A program made the translations under genes and the position numbers. From Microterricola gilva (GTDB lineage Bacteria; Actinomycetota; Actinomycetes; Actinomycetales; Microbacteriaceae), in assembly GCF_004217495.1 (NCBI RefSeq), contig NZ_SHLC01000001.1, positions 124,001 through 188,000 on the forward strand: 64,000 nt of DNA, given 5' to 3'. The notes under the pieces are model-generated. The model made no database searches and had not been told where the DNA came from. It saw only the letters and a program-made list of their open reading frames with translations. Position 1 is the first letter of the stretch. Each line of letters begins with the position of its first letter. Positions 44,676 through 53,572 of the stretch are shown here, piece by piece.

Positions 44676-47387
44676 ATGGGGCTCTTCGAGCGCGAGCCCG
44701 AGCTCGCGATACTCCTCGCCGAAGTGCAACGCATCGATGAAGTCGGCCGCGTCGTCACGGTGACCGGCGATGCCGGCGCAGGCAAGACGAGCCTGATCCG
44801 CGCCGCGACGGATCCGGACCGCGGTGGTCTCGCGCAGACCGGCACTCGGCCGCGCCTCCTCAGCGGCCTGTGCGACCCCTTGACAACGCCGCGACCGCTC
44901 GGACCGATCGCCGATGCCCTCGGCGAGCTCGAACCTCCGGCCGGGGTCGGCGCATCGCAGACCGCCCGGCGGCAAATCGGGGTGGCCGCGATCGACGGCG
45001 AAGCCCGCTTCGTCGAGGCGGTCGCCGCCCGCCCGACGGTGCTCGTCATTGAGGACGCGCAGTGGATCGACGCCGCCTCGGTCGAGATGTTGCGCTATCT
45101 CGTGCGGCGCATCGACGCACTTCCCGTGCTGCTCGTGATCAGCTACCGCGATACCGTCGTGGGCGTCGGGCACCCGCTGCTGCCACTGCTCGGCGACATC
45201 GCCCGCCTCGACACCGCCTCGTCGATCGCGCTGCGGCCGCTCTCGCTCGCCTCGGTCGCGGCCGTGCTCGACGGCACCGGCGTCGACCCCGGGCATGCGC
45301 ACGAACTCACGGGTGGCAACCCGTTCTACGTCGGCGAGATCGCGCGGCATCCCGAGCAGGAGTTGCCGGCGACGATCCGCGACGCGGTGCTCGCGAGCAC
45401 GACCGGCCTGGACGCCTCCGAGCTTGAGACCCTGCAGCTCATCGCGACCGCCCCCGACGCCCTCGACGACCGACTGCTTCCGACCCTCGGAATCGACCTC
45501 CCGCTGCTTCGCAGGCTGGAGGCGACCGGCCTGATCGTCCGGGCCCGCCGCGGCATCGCCTTCCGGCACGAACTCGCGCGGCTCGCGGTGCTCGACTCGG
45601 TCGGGCCTGGCGGCGCGAGCCTGCTGCACCGGAGGCTCCTCGCGGCGCTCGAAGCGTTCGGATCGCACGACTACGCCGTGCTGACGCATCACGCCGAGGC
45701 GGCCGGCGATGATCACCGCACCCAGCGCTACGCCGCACTCGCCGCCGACGTCGCGACGCGCACCGGTTCGCACTGCGAGGCGGTTGCGTTCCTCGAACTC
45801 GCGCTCGCGCAGCTGAACGACGGTGATGTCGAGGCAGGGGCGACCGGGGGTGCCGGCGCGGCGCTCGACCTCACCGAAACCCGCGAGCGTGCCGACATGC
45901 TCGAGCGCCTGAGCACAGAGCAGTACATGGTGTCGCGGCTGCCGGAGTCGATCACGTCGATCGACGCGGCACTGCGCCTGCGCGAACGGCTCGGCGATCA
46001 GGGCGGCGCAGCCGCAGCGCACGACCGTCGGGCCGTGGTCGAGTACTACTCGGCCCGCCGACAGGCGGCCGAGCACCATGCCGAGCTCGCGGTGGCCGCG
46101 GCCGACGGCACCCCGAATGCCGCGTCTGCACGGGCGACGCTCGCGTATCTCGCCTATCGGCGGCTCGACCTGGCTGCCGCGCGCGCGATCCTGCTCGAGG
46201 CACGACCGGCGCGCGCCCCCGCCGACCCCCGTGCCGCAGGCCAGAGAGTCGTCGACGACTGGCTCGGCTTCGACGACGACCCCACTGCGATCCGGATCGC
46301 CATCACCGAGGCGGCCGTCGACCTCGTGGACGGCGAGCCGTCTGGCCGACCTCGACTGTTGCTGCGTGCCGCCCAGGCGCTCGACCGCTCGCTCGACGAG
46401 GTCGGCACGACCGCGTTCTCGAACCTCGTGGCGATCGACATCGAGGAGCGCCGGTTCCGTGAGGCGGAGGACGTGCTGGCCCAATCGATCCCGGTGACCA
46501 TCGCGCGGGAGATCCCCATCTGTTACCAGTGGCAGACCGGCATGCGAGCGCGCCTGCACCTGCTGCGCGGGCATTGGGCCGCGTCGGCCGAGGACGCCGC
46601 GGCCATCCTCGACGAGGGCAGCGCGCCGCTCGCCTCGGTCTGGCCGCACCTCGTGCTCGCGCTCGTCGCGTTGCGCACCAGCGGCGATGATCCGACCGTC
46701 GCCGAGCACCTCGACACTGCGTGGGGCCTCGCGCTCGAACTCGGGGAGTCGCTCATGATCCTTGGCACGCTCGCCGCGATCGCCGAGCGGAGTTGGGTGG
46801 GCGGCGCCGATGACACGCGCCTTCAGGAGTCGACGGCGCACATGGCCGTCGCGGCGTCGCTGCCCGGCACGGAGTGGGCGATCGGCGAGCTCGCCGTCTG
46901 GCTCGCCCGCCTCGGGCGGGCGCCGGAGCTACTCGCTCGCGTGGCCGAGCCACACCGGCTCGAGCTGGCGGGAGCGCACGCGGAGGCAGCCGCGGCATGG
47001 GGCGCGCTCGGCTCGCCATTCGAGGCATCGCTTGCCGAGCTTCACGGAACCAACCGCGACGCGGCGGTTGGCGCCCTCGTCCGGCTCGAGGAGATGGGGC
47101 TGGACGCCACGGCGGCCCGCGCCCGCGCCCTGCTCGCCGCAGCGGGAGTGCGCGGGCTGCCGGCGCCGCGGCGCACGAGCACGAAGTCGAACCCCTCTGG
47201 GCTCACCAACCGCCAGCTCGACGTGGCCCGCCTCGTCGCGAAGGGGCTGACGAACGCCGAGCTCGCGACGAACCTCTACATCTCGCCGAAGACCGCCGAC
47301 CATCATGTCTCGGCGATCCTCGCGAAGCTCGGCCTGTCGAGTCGGCGCGAGATCGCGCGCCGTGCGGCGGAGTTCGGCATCGACTGA
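44676..47387 (+). CDS. Large LuxR-family ATPase regulator (LAL/MalT-like)
   Basis: The 903-residue regulator has an N-terminal AAA/STAND ATPase (Walker A 'GDAGAGKTS' near residue 33, Walker B 'VLVIEDAQWID' near 125), a long TPR-like helical middle, and a C-terminal LuxR helix-turn-helix ('SGLTNRQLDVARLVAKGLTNAEL' and 'SPKTADHHVSAILAKLG', last ~65 residues). Ligand and targets are unknown. The ATG at 44676 is chosen over one at 44625 because TACGCT lies exactly six bases before it, as at other leaderless genes here, and the protein then begins 'MGLFEREPELAIL', the family's usual start. It follows the DUF4242 pair. Confidence 0.92.
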   Translation: MGLFEREPELAILLAEVQRIDEVGRVVTVTGDAGAGKTSLIRAATDPDRGGLAQTGTRPRLLSGLCDPLTTPRPLGPIADALGELEPPAGVGASQTARRQIGVAAIDGEARFVEAVAARPTVLVIEDAQWIDAASVEMLRYLVRRIDALPVLLVISYRDTVVGVGHPLLPLLGDIARLDTASSIALRPLSLASVAAVLDGTGVDPGHAHELTGGNPFYVGEIARHPEQELPATIRDAVLASTTGLDASELETLQLIATAPDALDDRLLPTLGIDLPLLRRLEATGLIVRARRGIAFRHELARLAVLDSVGPGGASLLHRRLLAALEAFGSHDYAVLTHHAEAAGDDHRTQRYAALAADVATRTGSHCEAVAFLELALAQLNDGDVEAGATGGAGAALDLTETRERADMLERLSTEQYMVSRLPESITSIDAALRLRERLGDQGGAAAAHDRRAVVEYYSARRQAAEHHAELAVAAADGTPNAASARATLAYLAYRRLDLAAARAILLEARPARAPADPRAAGQRVVDDWLGFDDDPTAIRIAITEAAVDLVDGEPSGRPRLLLRAAQALDRSLDEVGTTAFSNLVAIDIEERRFREAEDVLAQSIPVTIAREIPICYQWQTGMRARLHLLRGHWAASAEDAAAILDEGSAPLASVWPHLVLALVALRTSGDDPTVAEHLDTAWGLALELGESLMILGTLAAIAERSWVGGADDTRLQESTAHMAVAASLPGTEWAIGELAVWLARLGRAPELLARVAEPHRLELAGAHAEAAAAWGALGSPFEASLAELHGTNRDAAVGALVRLEEMGLDATAARARALLAAAGVRGLPAPRRTSTKSNPSGLTNRQLDVARLVAKGLTNAELATNLYISPKTADHHVSAILAKLGLSSRREIARRAAEFGID

Positions 47388-47388
47388 G

Positions 47389-47423
47389 CGCCGCCCCCGC
47401 CCGCTGTCGGGGCCGAGGCGGCG
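47389..47423. terminator. Possible bidirectional terminator
   Basis: CGCCGCC (47389-47395) pairs with GGCGGCG (47417-47423), with further inner C/G pairing, between the convergent LuxR and DUF3817 genes. Confidence 0.45.
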
Positions 47424-47425
47424 TG

Positions 47426-47887
47426 CTAGCTCCAGCCCCCGGGAGGGCCCGCGATCAGCAGCACGGTCATGATGCCGGCGATGCCGATGACGAAGATGCC
47501 GACGAGCGCGGCGGTGTGGTTGAGGAACCAGCGCATGGTGCTGTCGATCCAGTGCTTGTCGCGCGGGTCGTCGCTGGTCTCCTTGCGCCACGGTCCGTCC
47601 AGGCGGCCAGTGCGGTCGGCCCAGATGTCGAACGGCACGGTGGCGTATGGCACGATCGCCGTGACCACGCCGAGGATGATCAGCGGGATCGACCAGCGCT
47701 GGTTCACACCGACGAGCACCGCCGTGAACGCGTAGGTCAGGAACACGAGGCCGTGCAGCGAGCCGGCGATCAGCACGGGCAGTCCGCCGGCGTCGAAGCC
47801 GTACTTGAGGATCATCGCGGTGATCAGACCGGTCCAGGTGATCGCTTCGGCAATGGCGAGTGTGCGGTAGAACAGGCGTGGTGACAC
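47426..47887 (-). CDS. DUF3817 family membrane protein
   Basis: The 153-residue protein has about four hydrophobic spans ('LAIAEAITWTGLITAMILKYG', 'LPVLIAGSLHGLVFLTYAFTAVLVGV', 'SIPLIILGVVTAIVPYATVPFDIW', 'AALVGIFVIGIAGIMTVLLIA'), which matches DUF3817. The function is unknown. The GTG at 47887 is preferred because it follows GGAG and begins 'VSPRLFYRTLAIAE'; an upstream start would add a hydrophilic tail. It is divergent from the Fur-type gene. Confidence 0.82.
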   Translation of the reverse strand: MSPRLFYRTLAIAEAITWTGLITAMILKYGFDAGGLPVLIAGSLHGLVFLTYAFTAVLVGVNQRWSIPLIILGVVTAIVPYATVPFDIWADRTGRLDGPWRKETSDDPRDKHWIDSTMRWFLNHTAALVGIFVIGIAGIMTVLLIAGPPGGWS

Positions 47888-47998
47888 GGCGAATGGCTCC
47901 AAAGATCGGGGGATGATCCCATCATCGCAGTCGCGGCTGGTCGATCGCATGCGTCGAAAGTTCGAATCGTGCTGTGTGAATGCTGTGCGGGCCGCGAT

Positions 47999-48033
47999 AG
48001 TTGTTTTGACTCGATCAAAACAACTGCTACGGT
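47999..48033 (+). promoter_or_regulatory. Perfect inverted-repeat operator and leaderless -10 of the Fur-type gene
   Basis: Two 11-base arms, AGTTGTTTTGA (47999-48009) and TCAAAACAACT (48015-48025), are perfect complements around CTCGA. TACGGT (48028-48033) follows and ends six bases before the ATG. The position would let the repressor block its own promoter and the downstream catalase. Confidence 0.85.
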
Positions 48034-48039
48034 GGAGTC

Positions 48040-48522
48040 ATGACATCGGATGCCGCAACCACGAGCCCAGAGGAGCGCCTGCGCTCCGCCGGGCTCAAGG
48101 TCACGGCCCCCCGCCTCGCGGTGCTCGACGTCGTCCAGCGTCCAGGCCACCGCAGCGCGGAGGACATCTTCGGTGCCATCGGCAGCACGCTGCCGAACAG
48201 CTCGATGCAGGCCGTCTACGGCGTGCTCGCCGCACTCGAGGGTGCCGGCCTCCTGCGCAAGATCGAACCGGCCGGCTCGCCCGCGCTCTACGAGAACCGC
48301 ATCGGCGACAACCACCACCACCTCGTCTGCACCAGCTGCCAGGCGGTGCAGGACGTCGACTGCGTCATCGGCGAGGCGCCATGCCTCACGCCGCACAGCA
48401 CGCACGGCTTCGAGATCCAGACGGCCGAGGTCACCTTCTGGGGCCTCTGCGCCGACTGCCAGGCCGCCCGCGCCTCAGCGGACATCGAAGCAGAAACGGA
48501 AGCAGGAGCCGAGGCGCGCTAG
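48040..48522 (+). CDS. Fur family regulator (FurA/PerR-like)
   Basis: The 160-residue repressor has an N-terminal winged helix ('[20 protein letters not shown]', '[21 protein letters not shown]') and a C-terminal dimer domain with the metal-binding '[10 protein letters not shown]' and the second Cys pair 'GLCADC'. With a catalase gene next to it, a peroxide-sensing role like that of FurA/CatR is the best guess, not iron uptake. It has a perfect inverted repeat in its promoter and a leaderless start. The catalase starts 124 bases downstream. Confidence 0.92.
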   Translation: MTSDAATTSPEERLRSAGLKVTAPRLAVLDVVQRPGHRSAEDIFGAIGSTLPNSSMQAVYGVLAALEGAGLLRKIEPAGSPALYENRIGDNHHHLVCTSCQAVQDVDCVIGEAPCLTPHSTHGFEIQTAEVTFWGLCADCQAARASADIEAETEAGAEAR

Positions 48523-48646
48523 CGCGGCATCCGCACCCTCAACACCGCCCCGTCACGGAGGCAGTACTCGGCGCGCCATCGCGCCCCCACGAACGTATCC
48601 GCCCTACCGAACACCACACAGAACCGAAAACACAGAGAAGGACGCC

Positions 48647-50101
48647 ATGTCGGAGATCACGACCACGCAAACCGGAACCCCTGTCGCCAGCGACGAGCAC
48701 TCGCTCACCGCCGGCCCGAACGGCGCGACCGCGCTGCACGACCGCTACCTCGTCGAGAAGCTCGCCCAGTTCAACCGTGAGCGCACCCCGGAGCGTGTCG
48801 TCCACGCCAAGGGTGGCGGCGCGTTCGGCACCTTCGTGGCCACGGAGGACGTCTCGGCCTACACCCGTGCCGCCGTCTTCCAGAAGGGCGCGGAGTCTGA
48901 GACGCTGCACCGCTTCTCCAGCGTCGCCGGCGAGCAGGGTTCGCCGGACACCTGGCGCGACGTGCGCGGCTTCTCGGTGAAGTTCTACACGACCGAGGGC
49001 AACTACGACATCGTCGGCAACAACACCCCCGTCTTCTTCATCCGCGACGGCATTAAGTTCCCCGACTTCATCCACTCGCAGAAGCGCATGCCCGGCTCCG
49101 GCCTCCGCAACTCCGACATGCAGTGGGACTTCTGGGGCCTCTCGCCCGAGTCCGCCCACCAGGTCACCTACCTCATGGGCGACCGCGGTCTGCCGCGTTC
49201 CTGGCGCGAGATGCCCGGCTTCGGCTCGCACACCTACCAGTGGATCAACGCGGCCGGCGAGCGTTTCTGGGTGAAGTACCACTTCACCTCGAACCAGGGC
49301 AACGTCGAGATCGACGCGGCAGAGGCCGAGCTCATCGCCGGTGCGGATGCCGACTACTACCGCCGCGACCTCTACGAGGCCATCGAGGCCGGCAACTTCC
49401 CGTCGTGGGACCTGCACGTGCAGGTCATGCCCTACGACGACGCGAAGAACTACCGCTTCAACCCCTTCGACCTCACCAAGGTCTGGCCGCACGCCGACTA
49501 CCCGCTGATCAAGGTCGGCACGCACACGCTCAACCGCAACCCGCAGAACTTCTTCGCCGAGATCGAGCAGGCCGCCTTCTCGCCGGCGAACACGGTTCCC
49601 GGCATCGACATCAGCCCCGACAAGATGCTGATGGCCCGCGTGTTCAGCTACCCGGACGCCCAGCGCTACCGCGTCGGCACCAACTACAACCAGATCCCGG
49701 TGAACTCCCCCGTTGCTCCCGTTAGGAACTACTCGCAGGACGGCGCGCAGCGCCACGGCTTCAACGCGCCGACCGTTCCGGTGTACGCGCCGAACTCGGT
49801 CGGTGGCCCGGCGGCCTCCGCCGAGGCGGCAGGCATGGGCAGCTGGGAGAGCGACGGCGAGCTCGTGCGCGCCGCCGCGACCCTGCACTCAGAGGACGAC
49901 GACTTCGGCCAGGCGGGAACGCTCTACCGCGAGGTGTTCGACGACGCCGCCAAGGCGCGCTTCGTCGACACCCTCACGGGCCAGGGCAGCTCCATCACGG
50001 TCGAGGACATCCGCGAGCGCTTCTTCCAGTACTGGACGAACGTCGACGCCGAGCTCGGCGCCACGCTCCGCGTGACCGTCGCCGCGGTCCTCGCCCTCTA
50101 A
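48647..50101 (+). CDS. katA: Catalase
   Basis: The 484-residue monofunctional haem catalase converts hydrogen peroxide to water and oxygen. Catalytic His53 ('[13 protein letters not shown]'), the distal Asn in '[12 protein letters not shown]' and the haem-ligand Tyr in '[12 protein letters not shown]' are present. The size is that of small-subunit (clade 3) enzymes. The ATG follows GAGAAGGA. It is probably co-regulated with the preceding Fur-type gene. A strong hairpin closes the unit. Confidence 0.97.
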   Translation: MSEITTTQTGTPVASDEHSLTAGPNGATALHDRYLVEKLAQFNRERTPERVVHAKGGGAFGTFVATEDVSAYTRAAVFQKGAESETLHRFSSVAGEQGSPDTWRDVRGFSVKFYTTEGNYDIVGNNTPVFFIRDGIKFPDFIHSQKRMPGSGLRNSDMQWDFWGLSPESAHQVTYLMGDRGLPRSWREMPGFGSHTYQWINAAGERFWVKYHFTSNQGNVEIDAAEAELIAGADADYYRRDLYEAIEAGNFPSWDLHVQVMPYDDAKNYRFNPFDLTKVWPHADYPLIKVGTHTLNRNPQNFFAEIEQAAFSPANTVPGIDISPDKMLMARVFSYPDAQRYRVGTNYNQIPVNSPVAPVRNYSQDGAQRHGFNAPTVPVYAPNSVGGPAASAEAAGMGSWESDGELVRAAATLHSEDDDFGQAGTLYREVFDDAAKARFVDTLTGQGSSITVEDIRERFFQYWTNVDAELGATLRVTVAAVLAL

Positions 50102-50129
50102 CAGCTCCACCGGGCGCAGCCCGCTCACC

Positions 50130-50161
50130 GAACGCCCCGGCCCCCGTTGGCCGGGGCGTTC
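50130..50161 (+). terminator. Terminator hairpin after catalase
   Basis: A perfect 13-bp stem (50130-50142 with 50149-50161) has a 6-base loop and lies 28 bases after the stop. No T-run. Confidence 0.7.
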
Positions 50162-50191
50162 TGCGCACCCGGGGGCTGTTAGCGTTGGGCG

Positions 50192-51268
50192 GTGTCTGAC
50201 CCCATCGCGCCCGCGCTCGTTGCCATCATCGGGGGGTCGGTGCTCGCCGTTCTCCTGTTCGTCCCCTTCGTGGCTCTGAGCTATCGCCGCCGTGGCGGAC
50301 TGAGCCCCTGGCGCATCGTGGGCTGGGCCGCTCTGCTCGTCTATTCGCTGGCGATCTGGAGCTACACGCTGCTCCCGTTCCCTGACGCATCGGACATCAG
50401 CTGCGTCGGCGCTCAGCTCGACCCGCTGCAGGCGCTCGTCGACATCCGCTCGTTCGACACCGACGGACCACGCGCGTTGCTCACCAACCCGGCCGTGTTG
50501 CAGCTCGTCTTCAACGTGCTGCTGTTCATGCCGCTCGGCTTCCTGCTGCGCACGCTCTTTGCCCGCGGCGCCGTCGTCGCCACCGTCGTCGGGTTCTCCG
50601 TCTCGCTCCTGGTCGAACTCACCCAGCTCAGCGGAATCTGGGGTCTCTACTCCTGCGCATACCGCTTCTTCGACGTCGATGACCTCATTGCGAACACGCT
50701 CGGGGCGCTGCTCGGCTCGCTCGTCGCGATCGCCGTCGTGCGGCGGGGTACAGCAGGCACGCCCGCTGCTCCGAGCGCGATCACTCCGTGGCGGCGCCTG
50801 CTCGGCATGCTCTGCGACTGGCTGTTCGTGGTCGTGCTCGGCAGCGCGGCCGCGATCGCCTGGCGCGCGCTGCAGCTGTATGCGCTCGGCGTCCCGTTCG
50901 ACGATCTCAATCTCACGGTCGAGCACCTGCTCGCGCTCTGGCTGCCCCTGCTCATCCAACTCGGCGTCGTTCTCGGCACCGGCAGCACCATTGGCGAGTC
51001 GACCGTGCTGCTGCGCGGTGTCGACGGCCGCCTGCCGGCACCGCTCGGTCGTGCGATCCGCTTCGCCGCCGGGATCGGTGGCTACGGCGTGCTCGCGGCG
51101 GTCGACGGCGGCGCGCTGCTCTTCGCCGCCTTCGTGATCGCGAGCATCATCGGCGCGTTCCGGAGCGCCGGCCACCGCGGCCTCGCCTCGGCCCTGGCCG
51201 GCATGGGTGTCGAAGACGCGCGCACGCGCGATGTCCGCGCGCTCCGCATGCCGCAGGGTTCCGAGTAA
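50192..51268 (+). CDS. VanZ-RDD membrane protein
   Basis: The 358-residue protein fuses an N-terminal VanZ-like domain (about five spans to residue ~190, with 'LVFNVLLFMPLGFLLRTLF', 'VELTQLSG' and 'FDVDDLIANTLGALLG') to an RDD-type membrane domain (from 'WRRLLGMLCDWLFVVVLGS'). VanZ relatives are linked to glycopeptide tolerance, but most are of unknown role. The GTG start is leaderless: TAGCGT ends six bases upstream. It lies directly before the left inverted repeat of the DUF559 cassette. Confidence 0.88.
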   Translation: MSDPIAPALVAIIGGSVLAVLLFVPFVALSYRRRGGLSPWRIVGWAALLVYSLAIWSYTLLPFPDASDISCVGAQLDPLQALVDIRSFDTDGPRALLTNPAVLQLVFNVLLFMPLGFLLRTLFARGAVVATVVGFSVSLLVELTQLSGIWGLYSCAYRFFDVDDLIANTLGALLGSLVAIAVVRRGTAGTPAAPSAITPWRRLLGMLCDWLFVVVLGSAAAIAWRALQLYALGVPFDDLNLTVEHLLALWLPLLIQLGVVLGTGSTIGESTVLLRGVDGRLPAPLGRAIRFAAGIGGYGVLAAVDGGALLFAAFVIASIIGAFRSAGHRGLASALAGMGVEDARTRDVRALRMPQGSE

Positions 51269-51289
51269 CGGCTCGCCTCGGCATCCGCG

Positions 51290-51351
51290 ATCGAATCGCC
51301 ACAGAAGGCTCAGAATCGGGCCGATCCTGAACCATCTGTGGCGAGTGGATG
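51290..51351 (-). repeat. Left 62-bp palindromic inverted repeat
   Basis: The inner palindrome runs 51296-51344, with 18-base arms (TCGCCACAGAAGGCTCAG at 51296-51313 against 51327-51344, two mismatches) and a further ATCGG/CCGAT pairing in the loop. Read on the minus strand it matches the copy at 52373-52434. Confidence 0.9.
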
Positions 51352-51360
51352 CCGCGGCCG

Positions 51361-52296
51361 TCAGCCGCGCCAACCCGCCCGGTTCAGGGCGGCTCGCACC
51401 CGCTCAACCGTGTCGGCCGGTGTCACGAACAGGCCGCGGGAGCGCACGTACACGACGTCCCAGCGCGCCAGCGCAACCCGCTCGCGGCGGTACATGTCGG
51501 CCTCGTACTGTCTGGCGTTCTCGCGGTGGTGGTCGCCGTCGTACTCGACGCCGACATGCCACGCCGGGTACACGAGGTCGACGCGGGCGAGGAAGCGCCC
51601 GTCCGCCGTGTGGAGGGTCACATTGACCCGCGGCTCGGGAAGGCCGGCATCCACGAGCAGGAGCCGGAGCAGCGTCTCCGGACGCGACTCGGCGCCCGCC
51701 CGCACACGGGGGAGTGCCCCGGTGGCCGCCCGCTTGCCGCGCCCGATGTGGCCGGCCAGCTGCTCTGTCAACGCTGCGACGCTTGTGAACGGGCGTGGGT
51801 CGAGAGGGTCAAGCACGACGGGGTCGAGCACGAGGTGGTCGCCGACCGCCACGAGTTCGTGCGGCGGGAGTAGGGTCGAGAGCTGCACCCACGTTGTGGC
51901 CGGGTCGGTGACGGGCACGCCGTAGCGCATCGTCAGCGTGGCGGATCCCGGCCGAAGCTCGTGCCCGACCACACCGCGCGTGCGAGGCGGGCGCTGCGGG
52001 GCGAAGCTCGACACGTGCAGCGCCTCAGCGGCCCCGAAGCGGTCCGGCAGCGGAGCGCCCCAGAGCCGTGCCGCGCTCAGGTGGCTGAAGAACTGCCCCG
52101 GCTGCATCCGCGGCATGAACGCCCGGCAGCGCTGCAGTGCCGAGTCCTCCGCCGAGACGGGCGTGCGCACGCCGTAGAACGGGCGCGCGAGGTCCGCGGC
52201 CCGCAGGCGGCCCCTGGCCACGCCGGCGGCCCTTGCCGTTGACACCGTGAACGGGTGCCCAGACAGCGCGGACGGCAGCGGTTCCCTCTGGGGCAT
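51361..52296 (-). CDS. DUF559 (Vsr-like endonuclease fold) protein with AbiEi-like N-terminus
   Basis: The 311-residue protein begins with a DNA-binding-like region of the type found in AbiEi antitoxin relatives ('FTVSTARAAGVARGRLRAADLARPFYGVR', 'FSHLSAARLWGAPLP'). It ends with a DUF559/Vsr-like nuclease domain: 'SRPETLLRLLLVDAG' (Glu), 'ARVDLVYPAWHVGVEYDGDHH' (Asp, Glu, Asp, His) and 'RRERVALARWDVVYVRS'. This gives a PD-(D/E)xK-like layout. Such genes are multicopy in many actinobacteria and their role is not known. No AbiEii toxin partner is adjacent. A 'GTTATCCACAG' sequence lies shortly upstream of the start. Two inverted 62-bp repeats frame the gene. Confidence 0.85.
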   Translation of the reverse strand: MPQREPLPSALSGHPFTVSTARAAGVARGRLRAADLARPFYGVRTPVSAEDSALQRCRAFMPRMQPGQFFSHLSAARLWGAPLPDRFGAAEALHVSSFAPQRPPRTRGVVGHELRPGSATLTMRYGVPVTDPATTWVQLSTLLPPHELVAVGDHLVLDPVVLDPLDPRPFTSVAALTEQLAGHIGRGKRAATGALPRVRAGAESRPETLLRLLLVDAGLPEPRVNVTLHTADGRFLARVDLVYPAWHVGVEYDGDHHRENARQYEADMYRRERVALARWDVVYVRSRGLFVTPADTVERVRAALNRAGWRG

Positions 52297-52372
52297 GCCC
52301 CATGATGGCGCGGCTCGCCCCTGACCCGCGGAAGTTATCCACAGGCGCCGGCCCTCTGCGCCGACTCGCCGT

Positions 52373-52434
52373 CATCCACTCGCCAGAGATGGCTCAGGAC
52401 CGAGGCAATCCTGAGCCATCTGTGGCGACTCGAT
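52373..52434 (+). repeat. Right 62-bp palindromic inverted repeat
   Basis: The inner palindrome runs 52380-52428, with 20-base arms (right arm TCCTGAGCCATCTGTGGCGA) containing one mismatch and an unpaired 9-base centre. Ten differences from the left copy, five of them in the loop. Confidence 0.9.
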
Positions 52435-52475
52435 GCATGCGCGGGCCGGCGGATGCCGGAGCGGGCCGGAACGCA

Positions 52476-52508
52476 GCAGCGCCCGACCCCAGAGGGGCCG
52501 GGCGCTGC
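52476..52508 (-). terminator. Terminator hairpin of purSQ
   Basis: A 15-bp stem with one mismatch (52476-52490 against 52494-52508) has a tight loop and lies 22 bases beyond the purQ stop. Confidence 0.7.
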
Positions 52509-52530
52509 GTGAATGCTGGTGTGCGAACGC

Positions 52531-53229
52531 CTAGGCGTTGACGAGTGCCTGCTTGATCACCGAGGTGAAGAAGCCGAGGCCGTCGACGCCGGAGCGCATG
52601 GCCGCGTCGGTGTCAGGACCGAAGCCGGCCTCGACAGCGTGCTCGGGGTGCGGCATCAGGCCGACGACGTTGCCGCGGACGTTGCGCACGCCGGCGATGT
52701 CGTTGAGCGAGCCGTTCGGGTTCACGTCGACGTAGCGGAACATGACCTGGCCCTCGCCCTCGAGGCGCGCGAGCGTCTCGGCATCGGCGATGAATCCGCC
52801 CTCGCCGTTCTTCAGCGGGATGGTGATCTCCTGGCCGACGGCGAAGTCGCTGGTCCAGGCGGAGTCGGTGTTCTCGACGCGCAGCTTCTGGTCGCGGCAG
52901 ACGAAGTTGCCGTGGTCGTTGCGGATCAGGCCGCCGTCGACGAGGTGTGCCTCGGCGAGCATCTGGAAGCCGTTGCAGATGCCGAGAACGGGCATGCCCT
53001 TGTTCGCGGCGTCGATGACCTCGGTCATGATCGGCGAGAGGCTGGCGATCGCGCCGCAGCGCAGGTAGTCGCCGTAGCTGAAGCCACCGGGCAGCACGAG
53101 GGCGTCAACGCCCTCGAGGCTGTGCGAACCGTGCCAGAGCGCGACGGGCTCCGCGCCGGCGAGACGCACGGCGCGCTGGGCGTCGCGGTCATCGAGCGAG
53201 CCCGGGAAGGTGACGACACCGATCTTCAT
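52531..53229 (-). CDS. purQ: Phosphoribosylformylglycinamidine synthase subunit PurQ
   Basis: The 232-residue class I glutamine amidotransferase supplies ammonia to PurL. The nucleophile Cys lies in '[11 protein letters not shown]' and the His/Glu of the triad in '[10 protein letters not shown]'; '[15 protein letters not shown]' is the oxyanion region. Length is standard. The ATG overlaps the purS stop by one base (TGATG). It forms a two-gene operon with purS; purL is on the same strand about 9 kb downstream. Confidence 0.97.
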   Translation of the reverse strand: MKIGVVTFPGSLDDRDAQRAVRLAGAEPVALWHGSHSLEGVDALVLPGGFSYGDYLRCGAIASLSPIMTEVIDAANKGMPVLGICNGFQMLAEAHLVDGGLIRNDHGNFVCRDQKLRVENTDSAWTSDFAVGQEITIPLKNGEGGFIADAETLARLEGEGQVMFRYVDVNPNGSLNDIAGVRNVRGNVVGLMPHPEHAVEAGFGPDTDAAMRSGVDGLGFFTSVIKQALVNA

Positions 53230-53495
53230 CAGTGCGTCTCTCCGGCCGGCGTCTCGTAGTGGATGCCGACGACGTCTTCGATCACCGAGTTCGAGAGGAT
53301 GTCGTTGGCGATCGCCTCGACCTCCGCGCGCACGGCGTCGGTGACGGGGCCGTCGACGGTGATCTCGAAGCGCTTGCCGATGCGCACCGAGCTGAATCCG
53401 TCCTTGCCGATTCGGGCGAGGGCGCCGGCTACGGCCTTGCCCTGCGGGTCCAGCAGTTCGGCCTTCGGCATTACTTCGACGACGATCGTGGGCAC
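53229..53495 (-). CDS. purS: Phosphoribosylformylglycinamidine synthase subunit PurS
   Basis: The 88-residue protein bridges PurL and PurQ in the FGAM synthase complex. The sequence '[25 protein letters not shown]', 'VRIGKRFEI' and '[13 protein letters not shown]' is characteristic. Start is GTG with GGAG upstream. It is the first gene of purSQ, behind a TAGAAT promoter that carries a palindrome. Confidence 0.95.
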   Translation of the reverse strand: MPTIVVEVMPKAELLDPQGKAVAGALARIGKDGFSSVRIGKRFEITVDGPVTDAVRAEVEAIANDILSNSVIEDVVGIHYETPAGETH

Positions 53496-53537
53496 CGTGA
53501 TTCTCCATCCGGAGTCGAGAGGGGTGGGGTCAGGCCA

Positions 53538-53572
53538 ATTCTACCCACTGCTGGCGCGACGCGAAGCGTCGC
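53538..53572 (-). promoter_or_regulatory. purSQ promoter with palindrome
   Basis: On the minus strand TAGAAT (53538-53543) is a good -10, 43 bases from the purS start. The perfect 7-bp-arm palindrome GCGACGC/GCGTCGC (53556-53572) covers the -35 position and may be an operator. Confidence 0.5.

Larger units (their letters stand above)
51290..52434. mobile_element. Candidate DUF559 cassette bounded by 62-bp inverted repeats
   Basis: A 1145-bp segment holds one gene, a DUF559 protein, between two 62-bp sequences in inverted orientation that are 52/62 identical without gaps. Each repeat is itself a palindrome. The repeats lie 10 bases from the gene's stop and 77 bases from its start. No transposase is present and no convincing target duplication was seen. 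Mobility is an inference from the structure. Confidence 0.5.

Noticed and set aside
51361-52296. DUF559 gene as part of an AbiE toxin-antitoxin system
   Set aside because: Only the AbiEi-like N-terminus is present. No AbiEii nucleotidyltransferase toxin is adjacent, and the C-terminus is a nuclease-like domain.
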